A stretch of DNA of 64,000 nt. Source: Avena insularis (Eukaryota; Streptophyta; Magnoliopsida; Poales; Poaceae). Shown piece after piece: positions 33,776 through 46,755 of the stretch. Each line of letters begins with the position of its first letter. Position 1 is the first letter of the stretch. Where the stretch lies: NCBI GenBank assembly GCA_023614405.1, contig CM042691.1, positions 174,192,927-174,256,926 of the forward strand. Reading direction: 5' to 3'. The notes under the pieces are model-generated. The model was not told the DNA's origin. It did not search any database and saw only the letters and a program-made list of their open reading frames with translations. The position numbers and the translations under genes are program-made.

Positions 33776-35978
33776 CAGGGCCGGCTCTATATTTTTCGGG
33801 GCCCTTGGGCGAAGTCGATAAATGGGCCCCTAGGTCAATATATACATACGCATAACTAGATATATAGATGTTGCAAAAAGTAAAAAAGTTAATATCTAAC
33901 CATACAATTCATAGTCTAAGATGTTTATAAATAATTATCAAGAACAAAAGCAATGTCACATTACGCACAGAAATAATAGAAATGGTACAAAATATAACTA
34001 GTATTTCCTCCTAGTTTGATTACCTCAAATAAGAACCCAAATCCCAATGAGTCCATCGACCATCATTCTTCAATGCTTCGGAAAAAGCTTCTTCTCGCAT
34101 TTCTCGATGCAAAATCGTCGAGGACAATATCAAGATCAATGCTGTCCAAGACATCCTTTTCAATACAACGCACAACTACATAAAACTCCTCCACTCTCGG
34201 AATATTACTTGACATATTGACACAACGCACAATTAGCGTCATTTGTTCTTCATGGCTCACATCCGGGGTACAATCCAAGATAACAGAGAAATACTTGGAA
34301 TCTTTGATGATCTTTAAGATTACCTTTTTCACGGCATCAGCAAGTAGTGAGATCAACTCATTTTGAATATTGTGGCCAAGATAATGGTGATGAATTTCAT
34401 TGTTTTGAATGCGCCTAATATGCTCTTGCATCACAGGATCAAATTCAGCAATCATTTCAATTGTGCCTAGAAAATTACCATTATTGTCTTCATACAACTT
34501 CTCACTTGATCCTCGAAAGGCCAAATTACGTTTTGCAAGAAACTTCACAGCAGAAACTATTCGTTGCAAAACCTGTCTCCAACGCTCCTTTTCCTTTGCA
34601 ATCCCCCGTTGCATGTCATCATCGACTGTTTGTTTTTTGCTTAACCTCAACCTTACTTCATTCCATGTATTCATGTTTGTCAAATGCTCAAAACCTCTCT
34701 CGTGGTCTTGGAGTCTTGAACTAAGACGTTTCCAATCTGCCAATCCATCGGATGCTAGCAAAGAGTACTTGCTCTTATTTGTTTTGAACAATTTGCAACA
34801 AAAACAATAAACTTTGTCTACATCCTTGGAGTAAACCAACCACTTTCTATCAACAACCTCACGATTAGCTAACTTTCTGGAGTAGTAAGCATAAGAAAAA
34901 TGTCTTCCACCGGCACCCTCGGGGAACTCCAAACCCAATTCTCTCATAGGACCCTTTTCAATTAAAATATCCCTTTTGCAATTGTCAAGATTATCCCATG
35001 TTCTAGGATCATAGATAGATGAAAGAGACTCATCTTGTTCATCACCATTACGAGTATCAGATGAAGGCTGCAAATTTTCTTCCCCTAGACTGTCCTTATT
35101 AACATTAACATCAATATCTGCATCTAAAACAAAAATTATAGTTAGTTACTTAATTACTTACAATTGGAAAAATTGGTGCGAGCTAGATACTTACTATTAT
35201 CCGAGGATTGCTCATTGGTCTCGAGATCTATATTTGAATTGAATTATGCTCATCATCTTGTTCCGCATCCAATTCTTGGCTTTGATTATTATTGTTAGGA
35301 TCAACACTAGTGGTTGTTGAAAAATATTTATTTAAAGCACCTCTCTGTGATGCAATCAACTGATTCTCTCGCTTCCTTTTCTTCTTCTTCGCAGCACCAG
35401 ACAATTGTTTCGGCGGCATTATAACCTACAACAGATTACAAGTAAAACCCTAATTAAAATATTGCATCACGGACATGGCCCGGACCATGGACTTGCGGTT
35501 CACGAACTTGATAAAGGAAAAAGGAACTTACAGGCAAAAAACGACCGGAGCGATCAGCAATCAGCGATGCCCTATTCAGTATAGAACAGATCCCGGACGG
35601 CCGGACACGAAGACGAGCAGGCGAGCGAGTAGCCGCTGGACGGTAATCACTATTCACTAATCGCGATTTTGTGAAGAGCCGAACAGGGCCTGGAGCCGAA
35701 TAGGAACAGCCGCGAACTCGCGATCGCTAGGCCTCACCTAGTTAGCTCCCCTGCCCATCCGTCACCGTATGGAAGTCTGAAAGACTTGAAATTGATCGAT
35801 CAGTTTCTTTCAACCACTGCCAGCTATTTCAGCCCATTACCATAAAAAATCAGCCCAACCCGATGAGGAATTGAGGATGACAAAGTATAATATATAGCCT
35901 ATACTATATATTTTGGGCCCCCTCTGCCATGGGCCCTTGGGCGCCGCCCAAGCTGGCCTGGGGTCAGAGCCGGCCCTG
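33776..35978 (-). mobile_element. hAT DNA transposon, complete ends, internally deleted
   Basis: Terminal inverted repeats CAGGGCCGGCTCT (33776-33788) and AGAGCCGGCCCTG (35966-35978) are flanked by a perfect 8-bp duplication ctggggtg (33768-33775 and 35979-35986), the hallmark of hAT insertions. Subterminal gggcccttgggcg words occur at both ends. The coding region on the minus strand is of the TTF-zinc-finger/DUF4371 type. At 2.2 kb it is shorter than an autonomous element, because the dimerisation part of the transposase is missing. Confidence 0.95.
34063..35419 (-). pseudogene. hAT transposase, TTF zinc finger and DUF4371, C-terminal domain deleted
   Basis: Minus strand, two exons. Exon 1 is about 35419-35195 (MPPKQLSG…, basic, then acidic), with a frameshift near 35250 that creates an early TAG. 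The intron has donor GTAAGT at 35194-35189 and acceptor TAG before 35123. Exon 2 is 35123-34063, open for 336 residues from 35073. The TTF-type zinc finger shows [21 protein letters not shown] and the following His motif ([12 protein letters not shown]). DUF4371 follows ([10 protein letters not shown]…, [18 protein letters not shown]). After [13 protein letters not shown] the protein jumps to a tail ([20 protein letters not shown]) that resembles the extreme C-terminus of full-length relatives, so the hAT dimerisation domain has been removed while the frame stays open. Not expected to transpose by itself. Confidence 0.85.
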
Positions 35979-35986
35979 CTGGGGTG

Positions 35987-36111
35987 GGTGTGGGAGTAAC
36001 TTATTCCTTTCACATCACAATGGAGCGTGCCTTTCACAATGGAGTGTGGCACAATGGAGTGTATCTGTCAGCGACCTTGGTATGGGTGCAACTCTTCTAC
36101 CTCCGATGCTG
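35987..36111. other. Short spacer between the hAT element and the gypsy fragment
   Basis: It continues the MITE-like flank (gggtgtgggagtaac…) and holds three short copies of an acaatggagtgt/acaatggagcgt word between 36017 and 36061. No gene. Confidence 0.4.
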
Positions 36112-37889
36112 GTCCGCGTACTAGGCCCACAAGACAGAGGAAGCAACGCATTATTTGACTAGGTTCCTTGATGGTCTCAAACCGGCGGTGCGAGTGCCAG
36201 TAGCTATTCAAAAACCCGATGACTTGGACGAGGCTGCGTTCTTGGCCTTGCTGTATGAGGAATTGGCTGAAGGAGGAGACCAAGTAGTTGTGCGGAACAG
36301 TTATAGTTCTATGCCGTAGAAATCCCTCTTGCAGTATCACCAAACTGAATATGTGTCAACACCACCGCCAACGTTTCCGACACGTTGGGTATCCAAATCC
36401 GTGGAAGAGAAGAAGTAGTTGGAAGGGGACAGCTGAGTGCTTATAGATGGAGTAACCTGAAAGAATATCGTCGCTCTAAGAGGTTGTGTTATCGCTGCGG
36501 GGAGCACTATGGTAAGGAACATGTATGCAGTAAGTCCATTCAGTTACACATTGTACATGAGATGTTGGATTGTCTACAAGAGCTAGACTCGGACGAGTCG
36601 GTTGGGCATGATGACGTGACTTCCCAACAATACCTCTTGCTGTTATCCACAGTGTCCACCGATCCGTCCACTATCATGGCAAAGGTGATTAAGATTCTGG
36701 TTGAAATTCAGGGGAGAACTCTCGTTTTTCTTGTCGATTCGGGCAATTCAGCATGTTTCATTGATAGCAGGCAAGCTCAGCTGTTGGCAGGGCAGCAAAA
36801 TTTGGCCATGCCTATTAAGGTCCAGGTTGCTGGAGGAGAGATTTTGGGCTGCGGTCAGTTCTTTTTGGTGCTTGCTTGGAGTTATCAGGGGCATGCTTTC
36901 TCCGATTCATTCAGAGTACTGGAACTCAATAGTTATGATGGAGTTATTGGTTTGGATTGGCTTGCTCAGCATAGTCCCATGATTACACATTGGGTGCAGC
37001 AGTGGCTTGCGTTCATGCACAAGGGAGAACTGGTAGTGCTTCATGGTGAGGGCACCCCGACAGTGACTCATACACTACTCGAATTACACTTGGTACGGTC
37101 TAAAACAGGGGAACCACAAAAGGAACAGAGTCCAGAGATTCATGCACTGTTGCAGCAGTTCGCAGATGTGTTTGCGGAGCCGCAAGGGCTGCCGCCGTGG
37201 AGACAGTATGATCACCAGATTCCTTTAATTTCGGGGGCTAGGCCTGTGTGGATGCGACCCTACCGTGTGACGCCAGCGATGAAAACTAAGATCGAGCGCC
37301 AAGTCCAGGACATGCTAGCGCAAGGGGTGATCACGCACAACACCAGCTCATTCGCCTCTCCTGTGTTGCTGGTCAAAAAGGAGGAAAAGGGGGTGGATAC
37401 GAAAGCTTGGCATTTGGTGGTCGATTATCGCCACTTCAATGCGTTGACAGTGAAGGGGAAGTACCTAGATCCGGTGATCGATGAACTCCTCGATGAGTTG
37501 GCGGGTGCGCGCTGGTTTTCCAAGCTGGATTTGCGAGATGGGTACCACCAAATTAGGCTAGCTCCGGGCAAGGAATTTAAGACCGCTTTTCAGACGCACA
37601 TTGGGCATTTTGATTTCAGAGTCATGGCGTTTGGTCTCACAGGTGCTCCTGCGACATTCCAGCATGCAATGAATGCATCCCTGCCCCCAGTTCTTTGGAA
37701 GTTTGCTCTTGTCTCCTTCGACAATATTTCATATAAAACTTGATGTATGAGGAGCATCTCCATCATGTGGCTGCTATGTTGGAAATCATGCAACGGGATA
37801 AGTGGTAGGTGAAGCCATCCAAGTACAAGTTCACGCAAAACCGCATTGCTTATCTAGGTCATGTGATATCAGGGGAAGGGGTGGCCATT
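36112..37889 (+). pseudogene. Reina-like gypsy gag-pol fragment
   Basis: Gag end (FLDGLKPAVRVPV, LYEELAEGG) from about 36112 with a TAG near 36318. Then an open stretch 36385-37743: zinc knuckle CYRCGEHYGKEHVC, protease FLVDSGNSACF (normal Ser/Thr-Gly replaced, see DSGN), YDGVIGLDWL, then RT with VLLVKKEEKG, DLRDGYHQIRL and FGLTGAPATFQ. The RT catalytic box is decayed (SFDNISY instead of the usual FFDDILIYS), and TGA closes the frame. Remnants up to YLGHVISGEG at 37880 continue in a shifted frame until an LTR-type sequence starts at 37890. RNase H, integrase and both LTRs are absent. The knuckle and RT wording fit the Reina chromovirus clade. Confidence 0.85.
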
Positions 37890-40800
37890 TGTAACATCCC
37901 AGCATTTAGGACTAAACGAAGGGTAGATTTAGGATTTTGTGCATCTGCATGCATGCATCTGAAAATTTGGGATATTTTTTTGCCAAATTAAAAGACTAGA
38001 GTGATCAGAGTTCTCTCACTCTGATGAAATAGGTTTAGTGTCATCTGAGGTGAGTGGGATGAATTTTGACATGACCTCTATTATTTTATTGATTTATGAG
38101 GGGAGAAATTTGAATTAAAAATAATTATAAACAATACATTAGTAAATGAAATAAATAATAGGCAAAGGAAAATGAATTACAATAATGAAATAAATAAAAT
38201 ATTTCTTTATTACAATAATATATATTACTATGTATTTGCATTTACACAAAAGGAAAACAATATTGCAATAAGAATTAATATCTACAAGTGATTATATTCT
38301 AATTAATATATAACAACAGTCATGAATATTACAATTTATAAATGAAATAAAAAGAAAATCCTAAAACTAATCTTCATCTTCATATCTTCTCATTTTTCGA
38401 TCTTGCTCCTAGGAAGCATAAAGTAAACAAAAAATAAAAGGAATTAGGGGTTAATATTAGTGCTCTCAGTGTTTGAAGTGAAATGCACTGCCACTGTTCA
38501 TCATTCATCTTATTTTAAAAAAGGGGCAAGTTTCACCAAATAAATGGTATCTGTTCTTATCAAGTTTGTCTCAGTCCAACATCATTGACAAAAAACTAGG
38601 GCAAGTTTCACCAAGGGCAGGAAAAAGGCAAAAGGTAAAACAACAGGAAATATCAAGTTTCCACTTGAGCTCATCCCCAAGAGAAAGATCTGTATCCATT
38701 GAAACTTGGACCTGAAGGTCCCACTTGCAAGCAGCTCACACACAACTGCATGTGGATGTGCTGTCAACACCAGAGAAGAAGCAGCATGAAGTGATATGAG
38801 GCAAACCAGCCGTAGCTAGTTATCCCAACATCAGCTTCTCCACAACACCAACATAACACTAGCCAAACTCTACACGCCCACATCTCATATTTCTGTTTCC
38901 ACATCTCTGAAACAAACTACTCTTATAACACCACCAAGATCCACACCAGGAGTAGCCGGCATCTCAAGAAGGAAGGGGCCAAACCAGGAGGACAAGGCCA
39001 AGTCAGAGAGAAGGCCAGGAGATCAAGGAGGAGCAGGACAAGCACTAGATCTGGTAACATAATAGAATCACCACAAGATCACTTGTACCAACAACAAGAC
39101 TGTTTGTCCACTCAGCTTAACAGGTTAATCCTCAAAATCTATCATAAGCATGTGCACATATCAATTTTTTCCCAAGATAATTGTTAAGAGGGAGAGAGAG
39201 AGCTCTCAGAATGCATAGGTGCTATGCAAATCATCATGGAGACTGAAGGAACAAATAGTATCTGATCTTGTTAAGATTTGGGTCTCAGCCTTGTGCATCA
39301 TTGACCAAGATCACATATTAGGGTTGTGCATCTAGATCATCCAAACTGGATGATATCAATTTTTTTCACACCCTACTTGGCAAGTTTAACAAATCCAGTA
39401 GTGGAGACCACTATGATCCATCCTAAAGGAGGCATCACAGTGGCATCTCAATAGTGCATCTACACAACACAAGAAAACAACACCACCTAATCATTTTTCT
39501 AGCTAAATACACCTAGGAATCGTATAACCACTGTCTTACTGACAATAGTTGCACATAACCCAAATCTGTTGCAAGGCAACAATAATATATGATCATGTAC
39601 AACAAAAAGTAAAGCCTCAGATTATGCATCATATGCATGGGTAATTAGCAGCAGATCATGTTGTTTAGATATATTACTGTGCACACTCCACAAGGGAGGC
39701 ACCATAGTAGCAGATCTAATGTCAGCAAAAGCTACTAAGTGTTTAACACTAGAAAATCAAGTGTTACATCTGTTCTTAGTTTTAAAAACTGGAGCCTCAG
39801 CCTTTGCATCCCTGACAGTCAAGTATCAATCCTTAGTTAGCTACTACAACAATAGATCATGTCACCTTGAACAAATATTGGGCAAAATCCTAGGGGAGGC
39901 ACCATAGAGGCAAACCCAACAGTTCTAGCCAGCCAAATTGAGTAACTGATCATATAAATGATCCATGCTACTGTGCATCCTCCAAGGAGGTACCACAATA
40001 GCCAGATCACCTACAGAAGTCACTACTTGATCTAGCCACATCATTCTCCACTTAATATAATATTTCCACATAATATGAAAGCCACCATAAATTTGTAGAA
40101 AATCATTTTCCTAGAATCTTTCTTCTAGGAATCATGTTAATTCTATCAGACTAACTGCTAGTACATGTTTAGAATCATCACTAAAATATGGTTTCATACA
40201 TTAGTACTGAATAAAATTCATTTAATCCACACCACAATTCAATTTGGTATGCTACTGCACCCAAGTCAAGCCAAAGGTTTGAACCAAATAATCATCTCCC
40301 TAGAAAAGTTAACTAGGAATCATGCATTTCAATATCAGACTATTCAATCAATTTTATACGATGAATATATCCAAGGACACTATCTCTAATTAAAGCATCA
40401 ACCATCGGTTCCATCACTAGGATATGCCTGTTAACAACATAATAAGGGTATACCTTGATCAAAGGAAATACCACAGCAAACCTCACATTTCTGGATGAGA
40501 AATTCATCCAAATAGAGACATCCCTTCATAGTGGAGAAACATATCTTATATATCTACTATCAAGGGTGATAGAAATAGTTCTAGTAGTTCCTATACTGAA
40601 GCTAGGTGGCAATTCAACATATAAGTAGCATGTTGTAACACAAGCCACTTGTGCTTTTAGCTATATCATTAGCTAGTGGTCATCATCATCCTGTGATCAC
40701 AATCCAATACTATCCACTACTCAATTCAAATAGGTAAATTTTTAAGTCAAACTGACTAAGCTACTTTAATATACACATGAACCAAAGAGAGGAACCTGAA

Positions 40801-43248
40801 TTAGGGTTCATACACAAACACACACACACAGAGAGAGAGAGAGAGAGGGAGAGGGAGAGAGAGAAAGAGAGAGGAGGAGTGACGTACCCGTGGTCCTCAC
40901 TTAAAATCAGAGAGGAAGCAGACCACGGTGGAGACCGGCGTGGCGGCACGAGGAGCACCGGTGGCTCTCAACCCGCGCCAATCCATGCCAATAGCACCAA
41001 GGGAAAGTAGGCGACAACCAACAACCACCATCACATCACACCATCAACACACGAAACAAGCTCTGTAAGGTCCCCGGAGCACGACAAAGCCGCGATGTCC
41101 GAAACCCTAACGCCATCGTGAGGAAGGGCCGACCACAGGAAGACTCGATGCCTAGATCGAGCTGGACAAAGAGAAAGAACAGTGGGCAGTGCATCTTTAG
41201 CCACCAGTGATGGTGGCCACAACCATCGGGTTCGTCTGAATTTGGTGGGAGGCGGCGGACAACATTTTCAGGGAGGAGCACGAGCTCGTGCTCGTGTGTT
41301 GTGTGCGAGAGGGGTACAGGGGGCCTGGGTCGTGTTGACCCCGAGCCAGACCTGGCTGGGCAGGGACGGTCGTGTTACCAACCAAACAAGCCACACCATA
41401 ATAAGAATAAGCAAAAGTTAAAAAGTAATGACCAAAATACCCTTGTAAATGTTTAAGCACTAGAAAAATGTAGAAAAATCTTAAAAATATTTTTAATACA
41501 TCAAAATGTTCACTAAAATAATATCTAACTAGGAAAAATATAATAATACTTACTTGAGTTTAATAAAATACAAATAAATATTAACACCATTAAATATCTA
41601 AATGAAATTTAGTAAATTTAGAAAAGGTCCTAAAAATAAATAAAAATCACTTTTATGCATAAAAAAGAAAACTATTATTTTATAAAAATACTAACTTAAA
41701 ATTTGTAAAATAAAAACCTAAAACTAATATTTAAAGACATTCAATAATTGAGGAATTTTATAAAAAAATAAAGATAATACCTAAAAATAAATAAAATTCA
41801 TCTTTAAGATCCTAAGTAAGTATATTTACTAGAAAAAACTAAGTATATTAAAGTTCTTAGATAATATATCTTCGATTAACTAAATTATTAAAATGAGATA
41901 GTTGTTTTGTTAACTATTTAAAATTATTTCCTAAGTAAGAAATAATTATATTCAAAACACCATCCTTTAATTTTAAGTAGTCTAAAACCATAATTATAAT
42001 TTAGGATACAATCTAAGTGTAAACAATCAACTTTATAATATTCCTTTAAAATCTTTAACTAACTTTAAGTCAAAGATTTACAAATTTATTTTTTGCAAAT
42101 CATTAACTTATTTTACAAGTAAGTGATCTCAATTCATATCTAATCATATTTTGTATAACTCCTAAACTTAGTATCAACCAAATAAACTCTAAAATAAATT
42201 GACCTATTTTTCATAGAAAAATCTTATAAGATAATCTATAAATATTTAACATGCTAGATTTAAGTCTTTAAGACTAAATTTCATATTATAAGACTTCATT
42301 ATGCTTAGGAAAAACCCTAATTGTTGATAATGCCATAAATGTTATATCTCAAGTCCAATAATATTTTTATAGTTAACTTTAGTCTAATATACCCTAAGCT
42401 AAGTATATAATGACTCAAGATCATTTAAACCTTATCTGAGACCATAACTTTAGTCCTATTAATCTTCAGGTTGATTAACTTAACATAATTAATATTTTCT
42501 TCAATTTTTTTTGCCACTTCAAAATAAATACTATGCTATTTCTTTTAAAACATAACAACTTAGCATATAAGATTTGTAATAGTTTCATGACACCACTTAA
42601 CCTTAGAATTGTATTAAGATTGTACTTTACCTTTCATATCTTATATGTTTATCTTAGAGTCCTTGCAACTATACTCTTTTTTGAAGTAAACTTGAAGATA
42701 AAACAAATCTTAAACAAATCATCTTAATCTAACTCACTTGTAATGTTAGGGAATCATTTGGGGTTTTATAACATGCATCTCATTACTTATGCATAACAAC
42801 ATATTTCTTATTTAAACATTGTCCTTATCGGGCAATGATGGTATTTTGTAGAACCCAAGGTCCAGGCCCGAGTCGAGATATTCGACTACAATACTTCGAT
42901 ATATCAAGGCAAGTTCACACTTGCTCATGTCCTTTCGTTATTTTCCATCAAATATTTTGCAAATCCAGTGTTGCCATCACCTGCATTTCAAAAAGGTCAG
43001 AAAACACTATTTTCATAATAATATGATTATGGATTATCTACCAAGAGGTAATAACCTAATATGAAAGTTCCGGTGGTAAAGGAACATAATACCTATGACT
43101 TAACATCCAATGTCTCTAGTGATTCTAGCGCCGTATATTACGCGTTAACCATGAGATTTAGAATGGGACAGAGAAGTTAGCTGGATCGGCTCCCTTTCGC
43201 ATGCCATGGACACTGTTTTGGGCGTTTTGTAAGTTGCAGATCGTGGGT
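37890..43248 (+). mobile_element. Long gypsy-type LTR or LTR-derived fragment
   Basis: Starts TGTAACATCCC inside the Reina fragment, the same start as A's LTR. No coding frame is recognisable in 5.3 kb. A possible promoter (ctcttataacacc, about 38930) precedes a purine-rich leader (38945-39050). A GC-richer block lies at 40880-41360 and a very AT-rich block at 41420-42830. It seems to continue after the solo LTR at 46659-46755. No matching partner LTR, primer site or gag was found, so it may be a truncated LTR, a solo LTR with internal insertions, or a composite. Superfamily inferred from the terminus only. Confidence 0.5.
40814..40876 (+). repeat. Compound microsatellite (CA)n(GA)n
   Basis: A run of CA dinucleotides followed by ~25 GA/GGGA dinucleotides with few interruptions; simple sequence. 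Confidence 0.95.
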
Positions 43249-46200
43249 TGTAACACCCTCGCTTGATAAGGTTGAGTCCCCGTGTATAGTGCTAATCCCT
43301 GGAGCTGTTCACTAGCACAAACATAGTACAAAACGATACCAAATATAACCGTGCATTATAAATATAACAAATATGATCCAGAATTTACATTATATATTCA
43401 AGTACACAACGAAAAACGAATTCAAGGTAGATCTCCATCCTTCAAATGTGCCATGGGAAAATAATTGCTGAGTGGAGTCTCGTGACCTATGAATGATCAC
43501 TCGGAAATGGAACAACCTGCAACATGAAATGTTGCAGCCACGAATGGTCAATATTTTGAATATATTGGCAAGTAGAACTAATGAGTACAAATGATAGCAA
43601 CTACATGCATATTTGGATAGGTGGAGTTCAGGCTCATTTGCATAAAAGCAATATAAATTTTCCATACTTTTAGATTAGTTTTCTTTCTTCAAAACAATCT
43701 TCTAAGGACATACTAGCATAAACCCATGTAGTAACAAGACAATTCAGCTCCGTATGCTCCTAAACCCATGTTCACCCATCAAGTTTTAGTAATTAAGAAA
43801 ATGAGATGAGTGAGATCTTCCAAATAGTTCCATGCCCAGTTGCGCATAGTTGTCCATAACTGGGGACACTACTAAGTACTTAGTTTAGACACCCTGCAGG
43901 GGTTTTACACTTTATCCGCATGACCCAGTCAGCCCGCTCTTACCACTACACTCATTTTGTGCTATGGTAGGGAGAAAACCAAGAGGAAACCTTTCAGAAG
44001 TAGAACCCTAAGCCCTCAGGACGGACCCATACCAACCTACATCCCCTACATCTGCTACTCATGTCGGCTCAGGTTCCCACAACCTACTTAGTCAAGACAA
44101 ATAATGACATGCAGCTATACTGGAAGCTACTACACAAGAAACCTTTCCAATCTCTAAAGCCTAGGTGTGCTTTCCGCAATAAACCATCCAAAAACATGAA
44201 TCCATCACACCCAGGAGATTCATTAAATTCTAGTTGTTTTCATTATAACAAAACATAACTTTCCATAACATAATCAATCATGGATTCCCTTTACGTATCT
44301 AATAAACATGAATAAGCAACTACAATACGATGGCTCAAAGGATTCAAGTCATGGAGATATGAAAATCATGCCTGGGTGTCATAACATAGCATAGTAGTAA
44401 AAACACCTACACATGCATCACTACCGAAAATCATACTACATGCATAAGAAAATTAGTAGGACTTTTATGATAGCTCTACTTGCCTTTACTGTAGATGTAG
44501 TCGCTCAGATAATCCTCACAATAGAAAATATTGCACTCGTCACAAACAAAATAATTGCACTCCTCGCAATGTAACGATTAAAGCAAACACAATATTCAAA
44601 ACATAACAATTATTCACAATACAATAAACAATGATGAACAAATGTATGCATAATGATTTAATATTTCACAATGGTTGTAATTAGTTCTCTAAACAATATT
44701 AAAGTACGTGATGCATGCATGGATTCATTTAATGCAATAGAGTATTCATTACTATTTCCTGATTGGCAAATAAGAGGTTTTAATAGTTTTGTTGCAACTT
44801 CTATGTCGAATTAAATTAGGTTCTAGGGTGTACTGGATAGATAACATTAATACGAACCTCTAGGAATTAGATTCACCCTAATCGGAGTTATAGATCTTTT
44901 CTTATGATTTAATTACTACTTAGTAGAGTTTAATTCACTTAAATAGTTTACATGGTCTAAAGTTAAAACTAAAATCATATTTGTAATCTACACAAGATTG
45001 TGATTCTAGGGACATATTATTTATATTTTTCTGAACTATAAATAATTTATTATGAATTTAATATTCAAAAGGCAATTAAAACTAATTAATTTTTTACCAG
45101 TTAACTATACTACGAAAATTATATGCAATCATATATTAATAACCCATATTAAGTTAGCTTCAATTTGATATATTATTCATATTTTTAGCACATATAAATA
45201 ATTTATCATGATTTATTTAGTATAATATGTCCATTAAACTAATTAATTTAATATAGTAAAACTATATAGTACACATTAGATCTAATCATATATTGTTATT
45301 CTACATATTTTTATGAATCCATAGGTATCTCATTTGCAATTTTTGGACAATTATTCGATTTATATGACTTCTACAAATTTATTCTGCCTAATTTAGCTAT
45401 TTCCCGAATTAACATAGAATATGCTAGGAATATTCCACCGACGTGGCGAGATCTGATTGGCTATACCTACTAACTAGGCGATGACGTGGCTGTTGATGGA
45501 GCTAGGCACGCGATGTTTTCTCATTTGTTGGTACCCTTCGCATTGATAGTTCGATCTGGAGCGTTCGTCTTAGATCCAGTGGACAAGACCGAAGCTGGGG
45601 GTCAACAGCGGGGGTCAGCAGTCACCGATGGTGGCGCGAAGGTGGTCAACAGCGGCGATGTTGAGCTCAGGCGGAGGTCTTGAGCGGCTCTCCGGTAATC
45701 TTAGGTGATGGAGGATAGCGCTACGAAATGCAGACAATGATTAAGGACTTGATGGTGGCCACTTCGACATGCATGGCTCCCTAGAACGACGACATCGCAC
45801 AGACGGAGGTGGCTGGTTGTGTGGAGTTCTGACGAGGGATCCCCGGTGTTCCTGTGCTCCTGTGAGAGGGGAACGAGGTCATATATATGAGGTCGAGCGA
45901 GAGGAAGAGAAAGGAGAGTATAATAGGAGTGGGGAACGACGAAACCAACGGAATTGAGCTCGATTCGGCGGCGGCAGATGGGATCTTCCGATTTGGGGTG
46001 CTAGAGTTTGCCAAATCGCGAAACGAAACAAGGGGTCGGATGCGGGAGATTTATGGAGGCAGTTGGCATGGAGAAGGGGAGAGGATTTTAACAGAACCGT
46101 GCCGAATTCGTAGGAATTTGAGTCGGCTTCGTTCCCGTGTAGAGGATGGTCTCCCGGTCAGAGGAAGGGGATGACCCTGGTGGGCCCGATGCATCAGCGG

Positions 46201-46658
46201 CAGCGGGGAAAGAGGTGGGTTGCGGCGGTGGTTCCCGGTGGCTTCTGGGCCGTTACTGGGCCATTGCGGTGCACACGTGCGGTGAGAAGGCAGGTGGTCT
46301 GGGTAGGTTTAGTTTAGTTATTTTTTCTGTTTCTTTTTTCTTTTCTCTTTTTCTGTTTTCGTATTTCTATTATAACTTTTTCTCTATAACTCCAAATGAG
46401 CTAAAATTTGTTTTCAAAATTTTCTAAATTCAAGTAGATCATCATAGGGTGGTAGTTTGGCATAATTTTCCTATTCAAAATATTGGATTTATATAATCCT
46501 TATTTAATCCTTCATAGGAATAAAATAACACATTGCTATTAGGGTTTAGGTTTTCAAATCCAATTATCGCAAATTTTTTCATGGATGCAATGCAATGCAC
46601 ATGAATGACATGTAATTTTTTTTTCTAATCACAATTTCTAAAAACTTGGGATGTGACA
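43249..46658 (-). mobile_element. Solo LTR of the element B family
   Basis: 3410 bp, TGTCACATCCC…GGTGTTACA on the minus strand. It shares ordered blocks with B's LTR (14513-17826): the tatagtgctaatccct region, the tgcaacatgaa/ttgca hairpin, gaatggtcaat, a GC-rich leader (45420-46300) and the Pyr-rich U3 end. Divergence is clearly larger than between B's own two LTRs. Flanks tgggt (43244-43248) and taggt (46659-46663) look like a 5-bp duplication with one change. No internal region, so it arose by LTR-LTR recombination. Frames at 45486-46427 are not genes. Confidence 0.85.
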
Positions 46659-46755
46659 TAGGTACAACTGTGTATACGGGTAAAAGCCTACCGTGGATGT
46701 GGGCTTAAAAAGACAGATTTCTAGTGTTAATGGTTGATGTGCATATCAGACTAAG

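Noticed and set aside
38000..43000. Search for host genes in the long AT-rich stretch
   Set aside because: No frame above ~90 codons and none with a recognisable motif; the GC-richer patch at 40880-41360 has overlapping frames on both strands only.
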